Source of the DNA: Simmondsia chinensis
Lineage: Eukaryota; Streptophyta; Magnoliopsida; Caryophyllales; Simmondsiaceae
Assembly (NCBI GenBank): GCA_018398585.1
Contig: JAGTTD010000001.1
Span: 3,722,501 to 3,786,500 of the forward strand
Direction: 5' to 3'
DNA length: 64,000 bases
Shown here one piece after another: positions 23,426-34,805 of this stretch. The translations under genes were made by a program, and so were the position numbers. The first letter of the stretch is position 1. Every line of letters begins with the position of its first letter. The notes under the pieces were generated by a model. It saw only the letters and a list, made by a program, of their open reading frames with translations, was not told the DNA's origin and did not search any database.

Positions 23426-23709
23426 TAAAAAAAAAAAAAAAAATTGCTAGAACAACAAAAATAAAATAAAATAAAATAAAAAGAATTCACAAGACAAGTT
23501 GCCCAATTAACCAACAGCCCATAAAGCATAATTACAAAACCGCTAAAGCAATGCATAAATTATAAAATTGGGTAATCTTTTATTGTATATATTTATTTCC
23601 TATTAGTTTCAAAAAAAATATTTATTCTCTCTCACTCTCTCTCTCTCTCTCTCTCTATATTCTTTGTAATGATTTATAGACACTCCGATAATTGCAGGAA
23701 TCATACCAC
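23426..23709. other. AT-rich spacer with CT microsatellite
   Basis: Poly-A, AAAATAAAAT and a (CT)n tract (23630-23655). No gene seen. Confidence 0.4.
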
Positions 23710-23893
23710 TTTTTTTTTTTTTTTTTTGATAATTAGCGACACAATTGCTGTACGGAACAGGTGACTCGGAATAAGCAAGGCCTAGAGAATCGGAGAAAAT
23801 CAAGATACAAAACACAGAATGTGAGACAACAAAAAAAGGAAAACCAGACAACAAGGCAAAATAACAAAAACAAAAGAGCAAGAGTAGCCATAA
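23710..23893 (-). mobile_element. L1-type LINE 3' end
   Basis: The minus strand reads TGTGTCGCTAATTATC followed by an A run of 18. This is the 3' end shared with the L1 derivatives at 9.7 and 18.1 kb. Upstream is an untranslated CT-rich stretch. Only the last ~180 bases are present. Confidence 0.55.
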
Positions 23894-24936
23894 TGTTAAA
23901 TTTTACCGGACCTTTTTAGGCCCTACCCACAGAGTTGGAGCATACAAGATCCACATATAAGCTCAAGTGAGGTTCCTGTTATAAATATTGCGTGTACAAA
24001 GATTATACTGTGCTCAATACCGCGTACAATTATGCCGACTCTTTAACCGAAAATAACCAGAAATTTTACCGAAAATTACAGCCAAATTGCGAACCAAAAT
24101 TACAACAAAATAACTAACAAAATGCTAGATCGGTATAAAAAATTAAATAGCAAGAACATCTAAGAATCAGCGTTAATGGCTTGAACGCAGTATTATATTG
24201 TAGCCTAAATGTTGAACACGACAATCAAAAATACCGAAAGAAGAAGGTAGATTAGAAAATACCGAAGATACCGTGCCGTGGTAAATAGCCATTGTCCTAA
24301 AAGACGATTTCGCCTCTGCTTTGGTGCAAACAGACGAATAGGCGGCCGTCCTCTAGGATTTACACAATCCGACCCTTAGCGTGCACTCGTTAATGGCCGG
24401 TTAGGAATGCTTCGAACTTTGCCCAGAAACAACGAAGGGAATTTGGATGCGAGAAGAATTGCGAAAAACAGAGAGCGAGGGAAGAAGATGAAGTTGCTGA
24501 TGATTTTTGACGCCCTGGTACTGCCGATATTTATACAAGATGATTAAGGCTCTAAACTTAATTACCAACGGGCAAAAAAACGGATGGGTCAATGAATGGT
24601 GATATGCAACTTAATTGCCAACGGTGAACAATAAATGGTGAGATGCGGTTTTAATTACCAACGGCTATAGCTGTTAATTATTTTCCGTAAAATAAATATA
24701 CCCGGAGTAAAAACTCACCCACACCCTCGCCCGAGCACGGCGGGGCGGGCGGGCGGGCGGCGCGCGCGCGCGTGTGGTTCCCTCCATTCCTTCACCCAAG
24801 GCTTAATTCAAATGACTAAAAAATACTCACCCTTATAAACCCAACCACCCCCTCCTAAATTATCAATGTGGGACTGGGGGTCTTGTATTCACAATGGAAC
24901 TTTAATTTAGACTTAACTTGTATCATTTTTCTAGCA

Positions 24937-25662
24937 ATCCCCCACAAAGGATACAAGCGAAACAAAAAGAAAGGAATAGACTGGGCAAAGGGAGTTCGGT
25001 TTTTCAGCGCCGATGTCTTACGACTTGAATCGTCACTTAGTGTAACCCAAGTTTAGGACCAACATCTTGCAAGGTGACTTTCGTCTCGAACCTCACAAGG
25101 GGTTGTATAGTCTTCCACTTGGACACATACCAAACTCCAAATCTTGGCAACTCCGGCAGTTTGGCCCGTTTAATCGGCCATGCGCTCGTCCTGGATGTTC
25201 ATAGGTGCTCTAGAAGGCAAGTCTTAATCCTTCATAGGGAGCGGCCAGACTCCCACACCTATATAGGTGGATCCCATCAAGTGTGTGTTACCGCACACCA
25301 CCAAACATATGGATATGGGTCCATTAAGAGCTAAAGCTCAACCTTAACCTTGGTAACATACAGACAGTGTCCTGCCATGTGCAAGTCGTGCTCACACCGC
25401 CAACATACGGCATTGGACCCGTCTCCAAACAGCGTCCGTCATGTGCAAGTCATGCTTACACCGCCAACACACGGCATTGGACCCATCTCCAAACAGCGTC
25501 CGTCATGTGCAAGTCATGCTTACACCGCCAACACACGGCATTGGACCCGTCTCCGCACTGTCACATCATAGGGAGGGACAATATAAAACACAGTGCATAT
25601 CTTGAATGAAACTATGACTTTTCACATTGAACCTGATAAGCGCAGGTTGGATACATCATAGT
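24937..25662 (-). repeat. Copia 3' untranslated region with three ~64-bp tandem repeats
   Basis: Between the pol stop and the 3' LTR lie three tandem units beginning at about 25365, 25430 and 25494. Each contains CATGTGCAAGTC, CACCGCCAACA and CGGCATTGGACCC. The unit is longer than a microsatellite and highly conserved between copies 2 and 3. The rest of the region encodes nothing recognisable. Confidence 0.7.
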
Positions 25663-28600
25663 TTATTCGTGTACAGACTTCAGTCCCATCCCCCTCGATG
25701 TTTCTACAATTATTTTACGACAAAGGCCTTTTGTCAATGGATCCGCAAGATTCTTTTCAGACTTTACATAGTCTAGTGATATCACTCCACTCTCTAGTAG
25801 ATCTTTCACGATCTTATGCCTGAGACGAATGTGTCTCCTTTTGCCATTGTAAACCTTGTTCTTAGCCACAGCGATTGCAGCTTGACTATCACAGTGAAGC
25901 GACACTAATGGAGCTGGATGCCCCCACAATGGCATGTCTCCCAGTAGACTTCTTAGCCACTCGGCTTCATGACCTGCCAACTCAAGAGCAATAAACTCAG
26001 ATTCCATAGTAGACGTGGCAGTACAAGATTGCTTAGATGATTTCCAGGATATAGCACCTTTAGCTAGTGTGAACACATATCCACTAGTGGAATTAATCTC
26101 ATCATTATCAGACACCCAATTGGCATCATAATATCCTTCTAATACAGCGGGAAACTTCCTATAATGAAGCCCCCAATCCATGGTTCCTTTCAAATATTTA
26201 AGCAATCTTTTTAACGCATTCCAATGCTCTTGATTAGGATTATGTGTGTATCTACTGAGTCTACTTACAGCATATGCAATATCAGGTCTAGTGTAATTCA
26301 TTAGAAACATAACACTACCAATTATTTTGGCATACTCAAATTGGCACATAGCAACACCTTTATGTTTAGTTAAATATACACTGAGATCATAAGGTGTTCT
26401 AACAGGATCCGTATTGATCATATTGAACTTCCTAAGTATCTTCTCAACGTAGTGAGACTGGTTTAGGCTTATGCCTTCTGAAGTTTTCACAATTTTAACT
26501 CCTAAGATCACGCCTGCCTCACCCATATCTTTCATTTCAAACTTAGAGCATAGAAAGTTTTTCGTCTCAATGACAACATTCAAGTCTGTGCCAAATATCA
26601 GCATATCACAACATATAGACAAATTATTACACATCCATTTGAATCACACTTAGAGTACACACACGAATCACCATCGTTTACAAGGAAATTATTAGCTACT
26701 AACGTGCTGTTAAACTTCTCATGCCATTGTTTAGGTACCTGTTTGAGACCATACAAAGATTTTACAAGTTTACAAACTTTATTTTCATTACCAGGAACCA
26801 CAAAACCCTCAGGTTGTTTCATGTAAATCTCTTCGTCTAGGTCACCATTAAGAAATGCTGTTTTAACATCCATTTGATGCACTACTAAATCATGGACAGA
26901 CGCAAGGGCGATCCAAGCTCAAATCATGGCGATTTTAGCAACAGGTGAATAAGTATCAAAATAATCTAACCCCTGTTTCTGGGTATAACCCTTAGCCACT
27001 AACCTCGCCTTGAACTTGTCTATTGTCCCATCAGCCTTTATTTTCTTTCTAAAGACCCACTTATAACCTATTGGCTTACAACCTCCTGGAAGGTCTACCA
27101 ATTCCCATGTATGGTTACCTAGAATCGATTCTAGTTCGCTATTAATGACTTCTTTCCAAAAAGTAGAGTCAATTGACCTTATAGCCTCATCATAGGTTTT
27201 AGGGTCTTCTTCTAACATATAGACGTTCGCAATATCTTCATTTACGAAGTTATCTTCTGATAGGAAAGTGGTTACAAAGTCAGGTCCAAAGTTGGTTTCT
27301 TTTCTAGCTCTTTTACTCCTACGAATTTCAGGAGTGTCTATATCGTTAGTATTATCATGACTAGCAGTTACATTATTAGGAGGCAAGCTAGAAGGTTGTG
27401 CATCATTAGACTTCAAGGGAAATATATGTTCAAAGAATTCAGCATCTCTAGATTCCATGACACTACCACATGCATATGAATCATTAGATCCCTTAATTAA
27501 AAAACAATAAGCAGCACTGTGATGAGCATATCCGATAAAAATGGAATCGACAGTCTTAGGTCCGATTTTACTACGTTTAAAGTCAGGTAACCCAACCTTA
27601 GCTAGACACCCCCACACTTTTAAATATTTTAGATTAGGCGCATAACCTTTCCACATTTCGTATGGGGTTTTATCTAATTTCTTGTGAGGAACTCTATTAA
27701 GTACGTGACAAGTGGATAGTATAGCCTCCCCCCACATGTTGTCAGGTAGTGCAGAACTAATAAGCATAGCATTTATCATACCCTTTAAAGTTCTATTTTT
27801 CCTCTCTGCAACACCGTTAGACTGTGGGCAATAGGGTGGGCTTCGCTCATGTATTATTCCATTTTCCTCACAAAATCTTTCTAGAGAGGTTGGATCATAT
27901 GCTCCTCCTCTATCAGACCTAACTCTTTTAATTTTCCTTCCTAACTGATTTTCTACTTCAGCTTTGTATTTTAGAAACATTTCTTCTGGCTCATCTTTAG
28001 TGCTTAGGAGATATAGCATTAAGTATCTAGAGTAGTCATCTACAAAGGTTATGTCGTATCTTTTTCCTCCTCTACTCATTAGACTTTTATAGTCTCTTAA
28101 GTCAGTATGAACTAGTTCAAAAAGTTCAGTTTGTCTCTCAACAGACTTAAAGGGTTTTTTAGCATATTTAGCTTCTACACATACTTCACACTTATTAAAG
28201 TTGATATCACTGAAGTTAGGGATCATGTTCATTTTCTTAAGCCTTTTAATCGATTCAACATTTATATGTCCTAAGCGAGCATGCCATAATTCAAGGGACC
28301 CAACAATATAAGCAGAAGAGGTACTAGCAGTGTTATTCATGCAAACAACATCAAGAACAAACAGACCACCATTACAAAAACCCTTGCCCACATACTCTCC
28401 ATTCCTAGTCAGGACTAATTTGTCTGAGTCAAAGGATAATTTCAGCCCAGCTTTTATCAAGAGACTACCAGAAATTAAATTTCTAATAAAAACACATGCA
28501 GCACATTCGTTAAAGTAAGAAATTTTCCAGAAGTGAGTTTTAAAGAAACCTTCTCTTTTCCGAGGATTGGTGCAGCTGCAGAATTGCCCATAATGACCAC

Positions 28601-29575
28601 CTCTCCCTCGGACATCTTTTGGTATTCCTGGAACATGCTTCTGTTTGTGCAGATGTGCCTAGTAGCCCCGGTATCCACTATCCACTCAGTCAAGTTGTTG
28701 ACCAGGTTTACCTCTGAGACAACAGCTACAATGTTCTCTGCTTCTAAAAGGTGGGCTTTATTCTTCGAGTCTTTGGGCTTTTTACTTCTATAGTCTTTGG
28801 CCATATGTCCATGCTTTCCACAATGATAGCAGTCTCCGAGAAATTTGTTGTTCGGTTTTTGAATCTTTGCTCCATGCTTGAAATTTGGGCGATGCTTTTT
28901 TCCTTTGTTCTTGAACCTGTCTGCATTATTAGGTCTAGCTTCAACAATATTAGCTTTAGAATAGTCGGAGTATGCATACCCCCTGTCTTTAAGCCTATTT
29001 TCTTCTTCAATTTTTAAGTGGTTTATTAACTCCTCTAATGTCAGGTCCTTCTTTTTGTGCATGAGTAAATTTCGATAATCCTTCCAGGAGGGTCGAAGTT
29101 TTTCAATTAAGACATACGCTTGAGTTATTTCGCAAATTTTAAGGCCTTCTGACAATAGTGCAGTTACAATATTTTCATATTCATGGACTTGTTCAATTAT
29201 TGGTTTATTGTCCACGAATTTGAAATCTAACCACTTACTAACTGCATATTTCCTAGTACCCGCATCATCACCCCCATATTTTTTCAGTAGGGAATCCCAA
29301 ATTTCTTTTGCCGTACTTAATTTTACATAGATATCAAACAACCCATCACTCATATAATGCAGTAAATTTTCCCTACAGGTTCGGTCATCTGTGGTAAATT
29401 TTTCTTCATAAGCCTTCTTCTCGTTCTCATCTTCAAGAGTCTTTTTGTCATACAGCACATAATCAAGACATACTAACTATAGGAAAAATAGAATTTTTTG
29501 GGACCACCTCTTATAGTTCTTCCCTTCAAGAGTTTCAACTTTTGACATGTCGGGAACGGGTATTTTTGTTGCCAT
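25663..29575 (-). pseudogene. Copia gag-pol, disabled
   Basis: Starts MATKIPVPDMSKVETLEGKN at 29575. A TAG breaks gag near 29480. Gag continues to the zinc knuckle CYHCGKHGHMAKDY, in which the last Cys is Tyr. Protease core: WIVDTGATRHIC. After a frameshift near 28480 come the pre-integrase LWHARLGH, the integrase core (VHTDLRDYK, SPPYCPQSNGVAERKNR) and the RT start (KARLVAKGYTQKQGLDYF). Two stops lie near 26900, then VHQMDVKTAFLNGDLDEEIY. A lesion near 26620 destroys the YVDD box (the surviving text reads CDMLIFGTD). RNase H runs to the stop at 25663 ([14 protein letters not shown]). At least five lesions make it non-autonomous. Confidence 0.85.
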
Positions 29576-31045
29576 GTTCAAATATTAGTGCGTTAGCAGA
29601 AATCGCCTTTTAGAATGTTGTAACTATTGCGTGTATAAAGATTATACTGTGCTCAATACCGCGTACAATTATGCCGACTCTTTAACAGAAAATAACCATA
29701 AATTTTACCGAAAATTACAGCCAAATTGCGAACCAAAATTACAGCAAAATGCTAGATCGGTATAAAGAATTAAACAGCAAGAACGAGTAAGAATCAGCGT
29801 TAATGGCTTGAACGCAGTATTATATTGTAGCCTAAATGTTGAACACGACAATCAAAAATACCGAAAGAAGAAGGTAGATTAGAAAATACCGAAGATACCG
29901 TGCCGTGGTAAATAGCCATTATCCTAAAAGACGATTTCACCTCTGCTTTGGTGCAAACAGACGAATAGGCGGCCGTCCTCCAGGATTTACACAATCCAAC
30001 CCTTAGCGTGCACTCATTAATGGCCAGTTAGGAACGCTTCGAACTTTGCCCAAAAACAACAAAGTGAATTTGGATGCGAGAAGAATTGCGAAAAACAGAG
30101 AGCGAGGGAAGGAAGAAGATGAAGTTGCTGATGATTTTTGACGCCCTGCTACTGCCGATATTTATACAAGATGATCAAGGCTCTAAACTTAATTACCAAC
30201 AGGCAAAAAAACGGATGGGTCAATGAATGGTGATATGCAATTTAATTGCCAACGGTGAACAATAAATGGTGAGATGTGGTTTTAATTACCAACGACTATA
30301 GCTGTTAATTATTTTTCATAAAATAAATATACCCAGTGTAAAAAACTCACCCACACCCGAGCACGGCGCAACGGGCGGGCGGCGCGCGTGCGCGTGTGGT
30401 TCCCTCCATTCCTTCACCCAAGGCTTAATTCAAATGACTAAAAAATACTCACCCTTATAAACCCAACCACCCCCTCCTAAATTATCAATGTGGGATTGGG
30501 GGTCTTGTATTCACAATGGAACTTTAATTTAGACTTAGCTTGTATCATTTTTCTAACAGTTCCATCATAAAACCAATTGGCAATAGGTGGAGTAATCTAC
30601 TAGGCTTATAAGGTGATCTCTTCTTTCTTTCATCTCCGATGTGGGATTCCACATGACTCACATGTGGAGTCTTCAACACTCCCTCTTGCATGTGAGTCTG
30701 TGACAAACGTACCCCTCACCTTCTCCGATCCAATTGGATCCAACATACTGGAGAGGCCCTTGGCGCACCAAACACAAATGAACCTCCTGTTCATGAGGAC
30801 AAGGTGCGACAAACACGAGATCGGGATCAACAGCCTGCTCTGATACCATGTTAAATTTCCATCGGGCCTTTGGGCTGGACCCATGAAGTTGGAACACATG
30901 AGATCCACATATAAGCCCAAGTGGAGTTCCATCCTAAAACCAATTGGCAATAGGTGGAGTAATCCACTAGGCTTATAAGGTGATCTCTTCTTTCTCTCAA
31001 CTCTGATGTGGGATTCCACAAGACTCACATGTGGAGTCTTCAACA

Positions 31046-31544
31046 TAGGCATAAATATAAAGCCATTTTTCGCTATTCACATGTGGAGTCCTCAATACTC
31101 CCCCTCACATATGAGTCTACGACAAACGCACCACTTGCCTTCTCCGATCTAATTGGATCCAACATACTGGAGAGGCCTCGGGGCACCAAACACAATGCAC
31201 CCCTCTTCATAAGGACACGGTGCGACAAATAAGAGATCGGTACAATGTATCACTTATCATGAGGTATCATTTATCACGAGTCTTGTGGAATTCAATGTAG
31301 AAATTCTACATTGATACCTTGAACAAATGCACCCCTCTTCATGAGGTAATACTTACATAATTTTTCTACACAAATGCACCCCTCTTCATGTAGGACAAAT
31401 ATAAATTTTCTACACAAATGCCCCCCTCTTCATGAGGTATCACTTATCATCCATTAGTTGAGCGGTACGGTACACGTTATTTATTATGCATGTCGCATGT
31501 TCAAGACCTGTGAATAGCAAAAAATGGCTTTATATTTATGCCTA
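31046..31544. repeat. Spacer of a large inverted repeat, with TRIM scrap and short repeats
   Basis: Both edges carry the same ~40 bases in inverted order (CATAGGCATAAATATAAAGC at 31043 and its complement ending at 31546). Inside, 31078-31232 is a minus-oriented TRIM 2 interior (TATTGAGGACTCC, GGATCCAACATACTGGAGAG). Beyond it a phrase ACACAAATGCACCCCTCTTC recurs four times between 31185 and 31440 with ATGAGGTATCACTTATC. GTAGAAATTCTAC is a small palindrome. Confidence 0.6.
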
Positions 31545-32106
31545 TGTTGAAGACTCCACATGTGAGTCTTGTGGAATCCCACATCGGAGTTGAGAGAAAG
31601 AAGAGATCACCTTATAAGCCTAGTGGATTACTCCACCTATTGCCAATTGGTTTTAGGATGGAACTCCACTTGGGCTTATATGTGGATCTCATGTGTTCCA
31701 ACTTCATGGGTCGAGCCTAAACGCCCGATGGAAATTTAACATGGTATCAGAGCGGGTTGTTGATCCCGATCTCTTATTTGTCGCATCGTGTCCTCATGAA
31801 GAGGGGTCCATTTGTGTTTGGTGCCCCGAGGCCTCTCCAGTATGTTGGATCCAGTTGGATCGGAGAAGGCAAGGAGTGCGTTTGTCGTAGACTCACAAGT
31901 GAGGGGGAGTATTGAGGACTCCACATGTGAGTCTTGTTGAATCCCACATTGGAGTTGAGAGAAAGAAGTGATCACCTTATAAGCCTAGTAGATTACTCCA
32001 CCTATTGCCAATTGGTTTTAGGATGGAACTCCACTTGGGCTTATATGTAGATCTCATGTGTTCCAACTTCAAGGGTCCAGCCTAAAGGCCCGATGGAAAT
32101 TTAACA
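31545..32106 (+). mobile_element. TRIM family 2 element, right copy, complete
   Basis: 5' LTR 31545-31741 and 3' LTR 31910-32106, each 197 bp, TGTTGAAGAC to TTTAACA. Primer site TGGTATCAGAGC at 31742-31753, complementary to initiator tRNA-Met. The polypurine tract GTGAGGGGGAG precedes the 3' LTR. The interior of 168 bp is non-coding. Flanks GCCTA and CACAA do not match, so there is no target duplication. It mirrors the left copy across an inverted repeat. Confidence 0.85.
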
Positions 32107-32640
32107 CACAACAAGGCTAAAACAACACTGGGAGAGACGAGCTCGGTCTGAGGAATACGGCAACCTGTGATACAGGTGGAGAGAAATTAACAGGGGGACT
32201 ATACAAATAAAGGCCTACTCCATCCTTGCAAAAAGTTCAATTATATCCGATTCGTTACCATCATTAGCCAAACCAGGTCTTTTCCCATATTTCCACCTAT
32301 GCTTAGCTTCAGAAAGCTTACCAACATTCATGGCAGTGTCACCCTTCTTTACGGACTTCCTCATTTTTTGTTCCCCGGCGGGTTTGGTCAGTTTCTTCAC
32401 ACTGCTCCCTAGAGACATATCTTTAATGAACTCCTGCCAGTCCTGCTTCGCGTGTTGTTTTATCTTATGTTTTTGAGCTCTACGGTTCTTCTTCGACGAC
32501 ACAAAGATAGAAGCTTGCTAGCCCGCTTTCCTCTTCCTTCTCTGCTTTCCTTTCTCAGACCCAGCGACATGCGGCCTTAGTCCTGGAGGTGGTTCAAAAC
32601 CCAGTGGGTACTTGGGTAAAGCAGGATTCATACCACTGCA
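32107..32640 (-). pseudogene. L1 ORF1 C-terminal fragment
   Basis: Frame 32502-32215 reads RAQKHKIKQHAKQDWQEFIK, then GDTAMNVGKLSEAKHRWKYG and ends IIELFARME-stop. It is clearly related to the ORF1 C-terminus of the element at 9.7 kb (RAQKCRIKEQAKQDLQKFLK; LVELFTRLD). The 3' region is cut by the TRIM end at 32106. No ORF2. Confidence 0.6.
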
Positions 32641-32646
32641 AAAATA

Positions 32647-32776
32647 AAAATAGCCCAGTGCCTCAAAAAAAAACTCTCGCTAAGGCAAAATTTAGGAAGG
32701 GTGATATATATACATTCTTACCCTTATAGGGTGCTCCCTTAAAGAAAGGTTATTTCCAAAAAGTCCTCAATTCTAA
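32647..32776 (-). mobile_element. Tail-only RTE/SINE copy, diverged
   Basis: Minus-oriented tail: AGCCCAGTGCCTCAA, CATTCTTACCCTTATAGGGTG, AAAGGTTATTTCC. No 5S head and no TTG repeat survive. Confidence 0.55.
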
Positions 32777-32947
32777 AAAGAAAAGAAACAGTATTTATAA
32801 AATTTAAATCAAATAAGCAATAGCAGACATGTAAGCAATGGATCTACCACTATAACTGCATGCCTAATACATAAGGTATGCAACAATTAGCTCATGCAAA
32901 AGTAATTAGTTTAGTGTCATATTTATACTATGTATATTGAAATATAA

Positions 32948-33517
32948 AATAGAAAAATTATCAATTAGGTATCCTAAAGTTTGAATATTTATTACTTAGG
33001 TATCCTGATATTTTAATACATATAATAAAATACCCTGAGGTTTGAATTTTTTATCACTCGAGTACTCTATATTAGAATTTAATGAATTTTTGTATAAATC
33101 TGATCAATTTATAAAAAAATATTGATTTAGTACGTAATTATGCTAATATATAGAAGTCATGTCAATATTTTCTATAAGAATTCAACAAATTACCAAAAAA
33201 AATTTCCCCGAATTATGATATAAACTACCTATATATTGTCAAAGTATGTTTCATTTCAACATTTGGGTAAAAAATCCTCAAATTTTAATGAAAATACTTA
33301 TATATTATCGGAATCGTGTTCAACTTTGACATTTTCTAATGAAAATCTATCAAATTTTGAGAAAGGGGTACCTAGTGATAAAATTTTTAAACTTCAGGGT
33401 ACTTAAGTAATAAATTTTTTGAACCTCAAGGTACCCCATTGTGTATATTGAAATGTCAGGGAATCTAGGTGATAAATAGTCAAACCTCAGGATACCTAAG
33501 TAAGAATTTCCCTATAT
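32948..33517. mobile_element. MITE family A copy, best preserved
   Basis: Left arm: AATTAGGTATCCTAAAGTTTG, then ATTTATTACTTAGGTATCCTG. Right arm: CAGGGAATCTAGGTGATAAAT, then AACCTCAGGATACCTAAGTAA, the inverse of the left arm. Pairing extends over more than 100 bases per arm, leaving a ~340-base loop without a gene. Confidence 0.65.
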
Positions 33518-33558
33518 AATTATGTAAGGCTATGTTTTAAGTGTGTACAACATTTCGT

Positions 33559-33754
33559 GTTAAATTTCCCAAGCTTTTTGCCTGACCTATGGAATTGGAA
33601 TATCTGAGAACCACATATAAGTCTAAGGAAAGTTTTATTCTAAAACTAATTGGCATTAAGTGGAGTAATCATCTAGGCTTATATATTAATTCTTTTTTTT
33701 TTTTTAATAACTTCTACGTGAGATTCAACTAAACTTACATTTAGAGTTATTAAT
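33559..33754 (-). mobile_element. Solo LTR of TRIM family 2, diverged
   Basis: Starts TGTTAAATTTCCCAAGC and runs through TAATTGGCATTAAGTGGAGTAA to TTAATATTTCA, aligning along the 197-bp TRIM 2 LTR in minus orientation. No internal domain. Confidence 0.55.
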
Positions 33755-33954
33755 ATTTCATTTATGGAAGCCATCGACCATTCAGTGGCGCCGCTTGTCA
33801 CGTGATAAGTCACGGGAGCATCAGAGAGGGATTCATTTAATTCAAGTTCAAATTCAATGTGCATGATAATAAGTCAAACTATATATTAAATATATTAAAT
33901 TATATAATATCTCTTATTTATAATAAATATTACATTTATATTATACATACTTTG

Positions 33955-34470
33955 AGATATTTGAAATTTGAATATTTATTACATAGGTACTCTCATATTT
34001 TAAATTGTCAAATGAGTTATATTGAGGTCTGAAAATTTGATTGCTAAGTACCTTTCATTAATATCCGGTGAATGTAAGTCTGACTTCAGCCAACTTTGAA
34101 GAAAATGATTATATGATATATGATTACGATAATATATATGAGTCTTGTTTATGCTTTCAACGAAAACTCAATGGATTAATACGATTGAAATTTAAAAGGA
34201 CATGATGGAAGCTAACTTATATTACTGAAATCTCATATAACTTCGACATTTTTGGTAAAAAAATCATCATAAAGTCACAAATGATACATATATAATGTTG
34301 AAATCATATTTCATGTCAGTGTTTCGAATCGAAGTCCACCAAATTTTGGTATGTGAAATGATATATAATTTATAAAATTTAAAAATGTTAGAATTTTCGA
34401 GTGGTAAAATTTTTATGCCTTGAAAGATATCTCATCATATATTAAAATATTAAGAGCCGCATTTGAAATG
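33955..34470. mobile_element. MITE family A copy, diverged
   Basis: Left arm TTGAATATTTATTACATAGGT and right arm with GAAAGATATCTCATCATATA follow the family A layout; the interior (TGATATATGATTACGATAAT) is similar to the 32.9-kb copy. Confidence 0.45.
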
Positions 34471-34805
34471 TTCGCTTAAAACTCGAAAGTGTCAGGATCA
34501 GCCAAAATCACAGTTAGGCAATGGAGGGAACGCATCTTGATATTCCCTTCTTTGCAAAATACTTTACAACAAAGTTTGTATTTTTACGTGTATGAACAAA
34601 ACTCATAGAGACAGAACATAAAACCAAAGAGTTAATTTCGTTGCGTGACTATTTATAACTGAACACAAACCTAAGTAAGCCTAAAAAATAGAGAATTACA
34701 TTAGACTAGGACCGAATCAAGTACAAAATTTTTCGTTCTCCATTCTCTATACATGACCCATTATAAATAAAATTAGATTTCACACAGAATGGCCAACATA
34801 AATTT

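Larger units (their letters stand above)
23977..30558 (-). mobile_element. Ty1/copia LTR retrotransposon, both LTRs, 5-bp target duplication
   Basis: The element is bounded by GTTCC at 23972-23976 and 30559-30563. The left (3') LTR is 23977-24936 and the right (5') LTR is 29616-30558. They are closely similar and differ mainly by small indels and a GC repeat. Coding order on the minus strand is gag, protease, integrase, RT, RNase H, which defines Copia. LTR TATA box on the minus strand: CTTGTATAAATATCGGC near 30160. A polypurine tract TTTGTGGGGGAT abuts the 3' LTR. The sequence after the 5' LTR (TTCTAAAAGGCG) is not the usual initiator-Met primer site. Confidence 0.9.
23894..31045 (-). mobile_element. 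TRIM family 2 element (left copy) split by a Copia insertion
   Basis: Minus orientation. The 3' LTR is in two parts, 23894-23976 and 30559-30678, because the Copia element at 23977-30558 landed in it and duplicated GTTCC. The interior is 30679-30848, with polypurine CAAGAGGGAG next to the 3' LTR and a primer site TGGTATCAGAGC (minus strand, 30837-30848) against the 5' LTR. The 5' LTR is 30849-31045 (197 bp, TGTTGAAGAC...TTTAACA on the minus strand). No coding sequence, as expected for a TRIM. Confidence 0.8.

Noticed and set aside
25365..25557. CRISPR-like array
   Set aside because: Three directly adjacent 64-bp units with no unique spacers, inside a plant retrotransposon.
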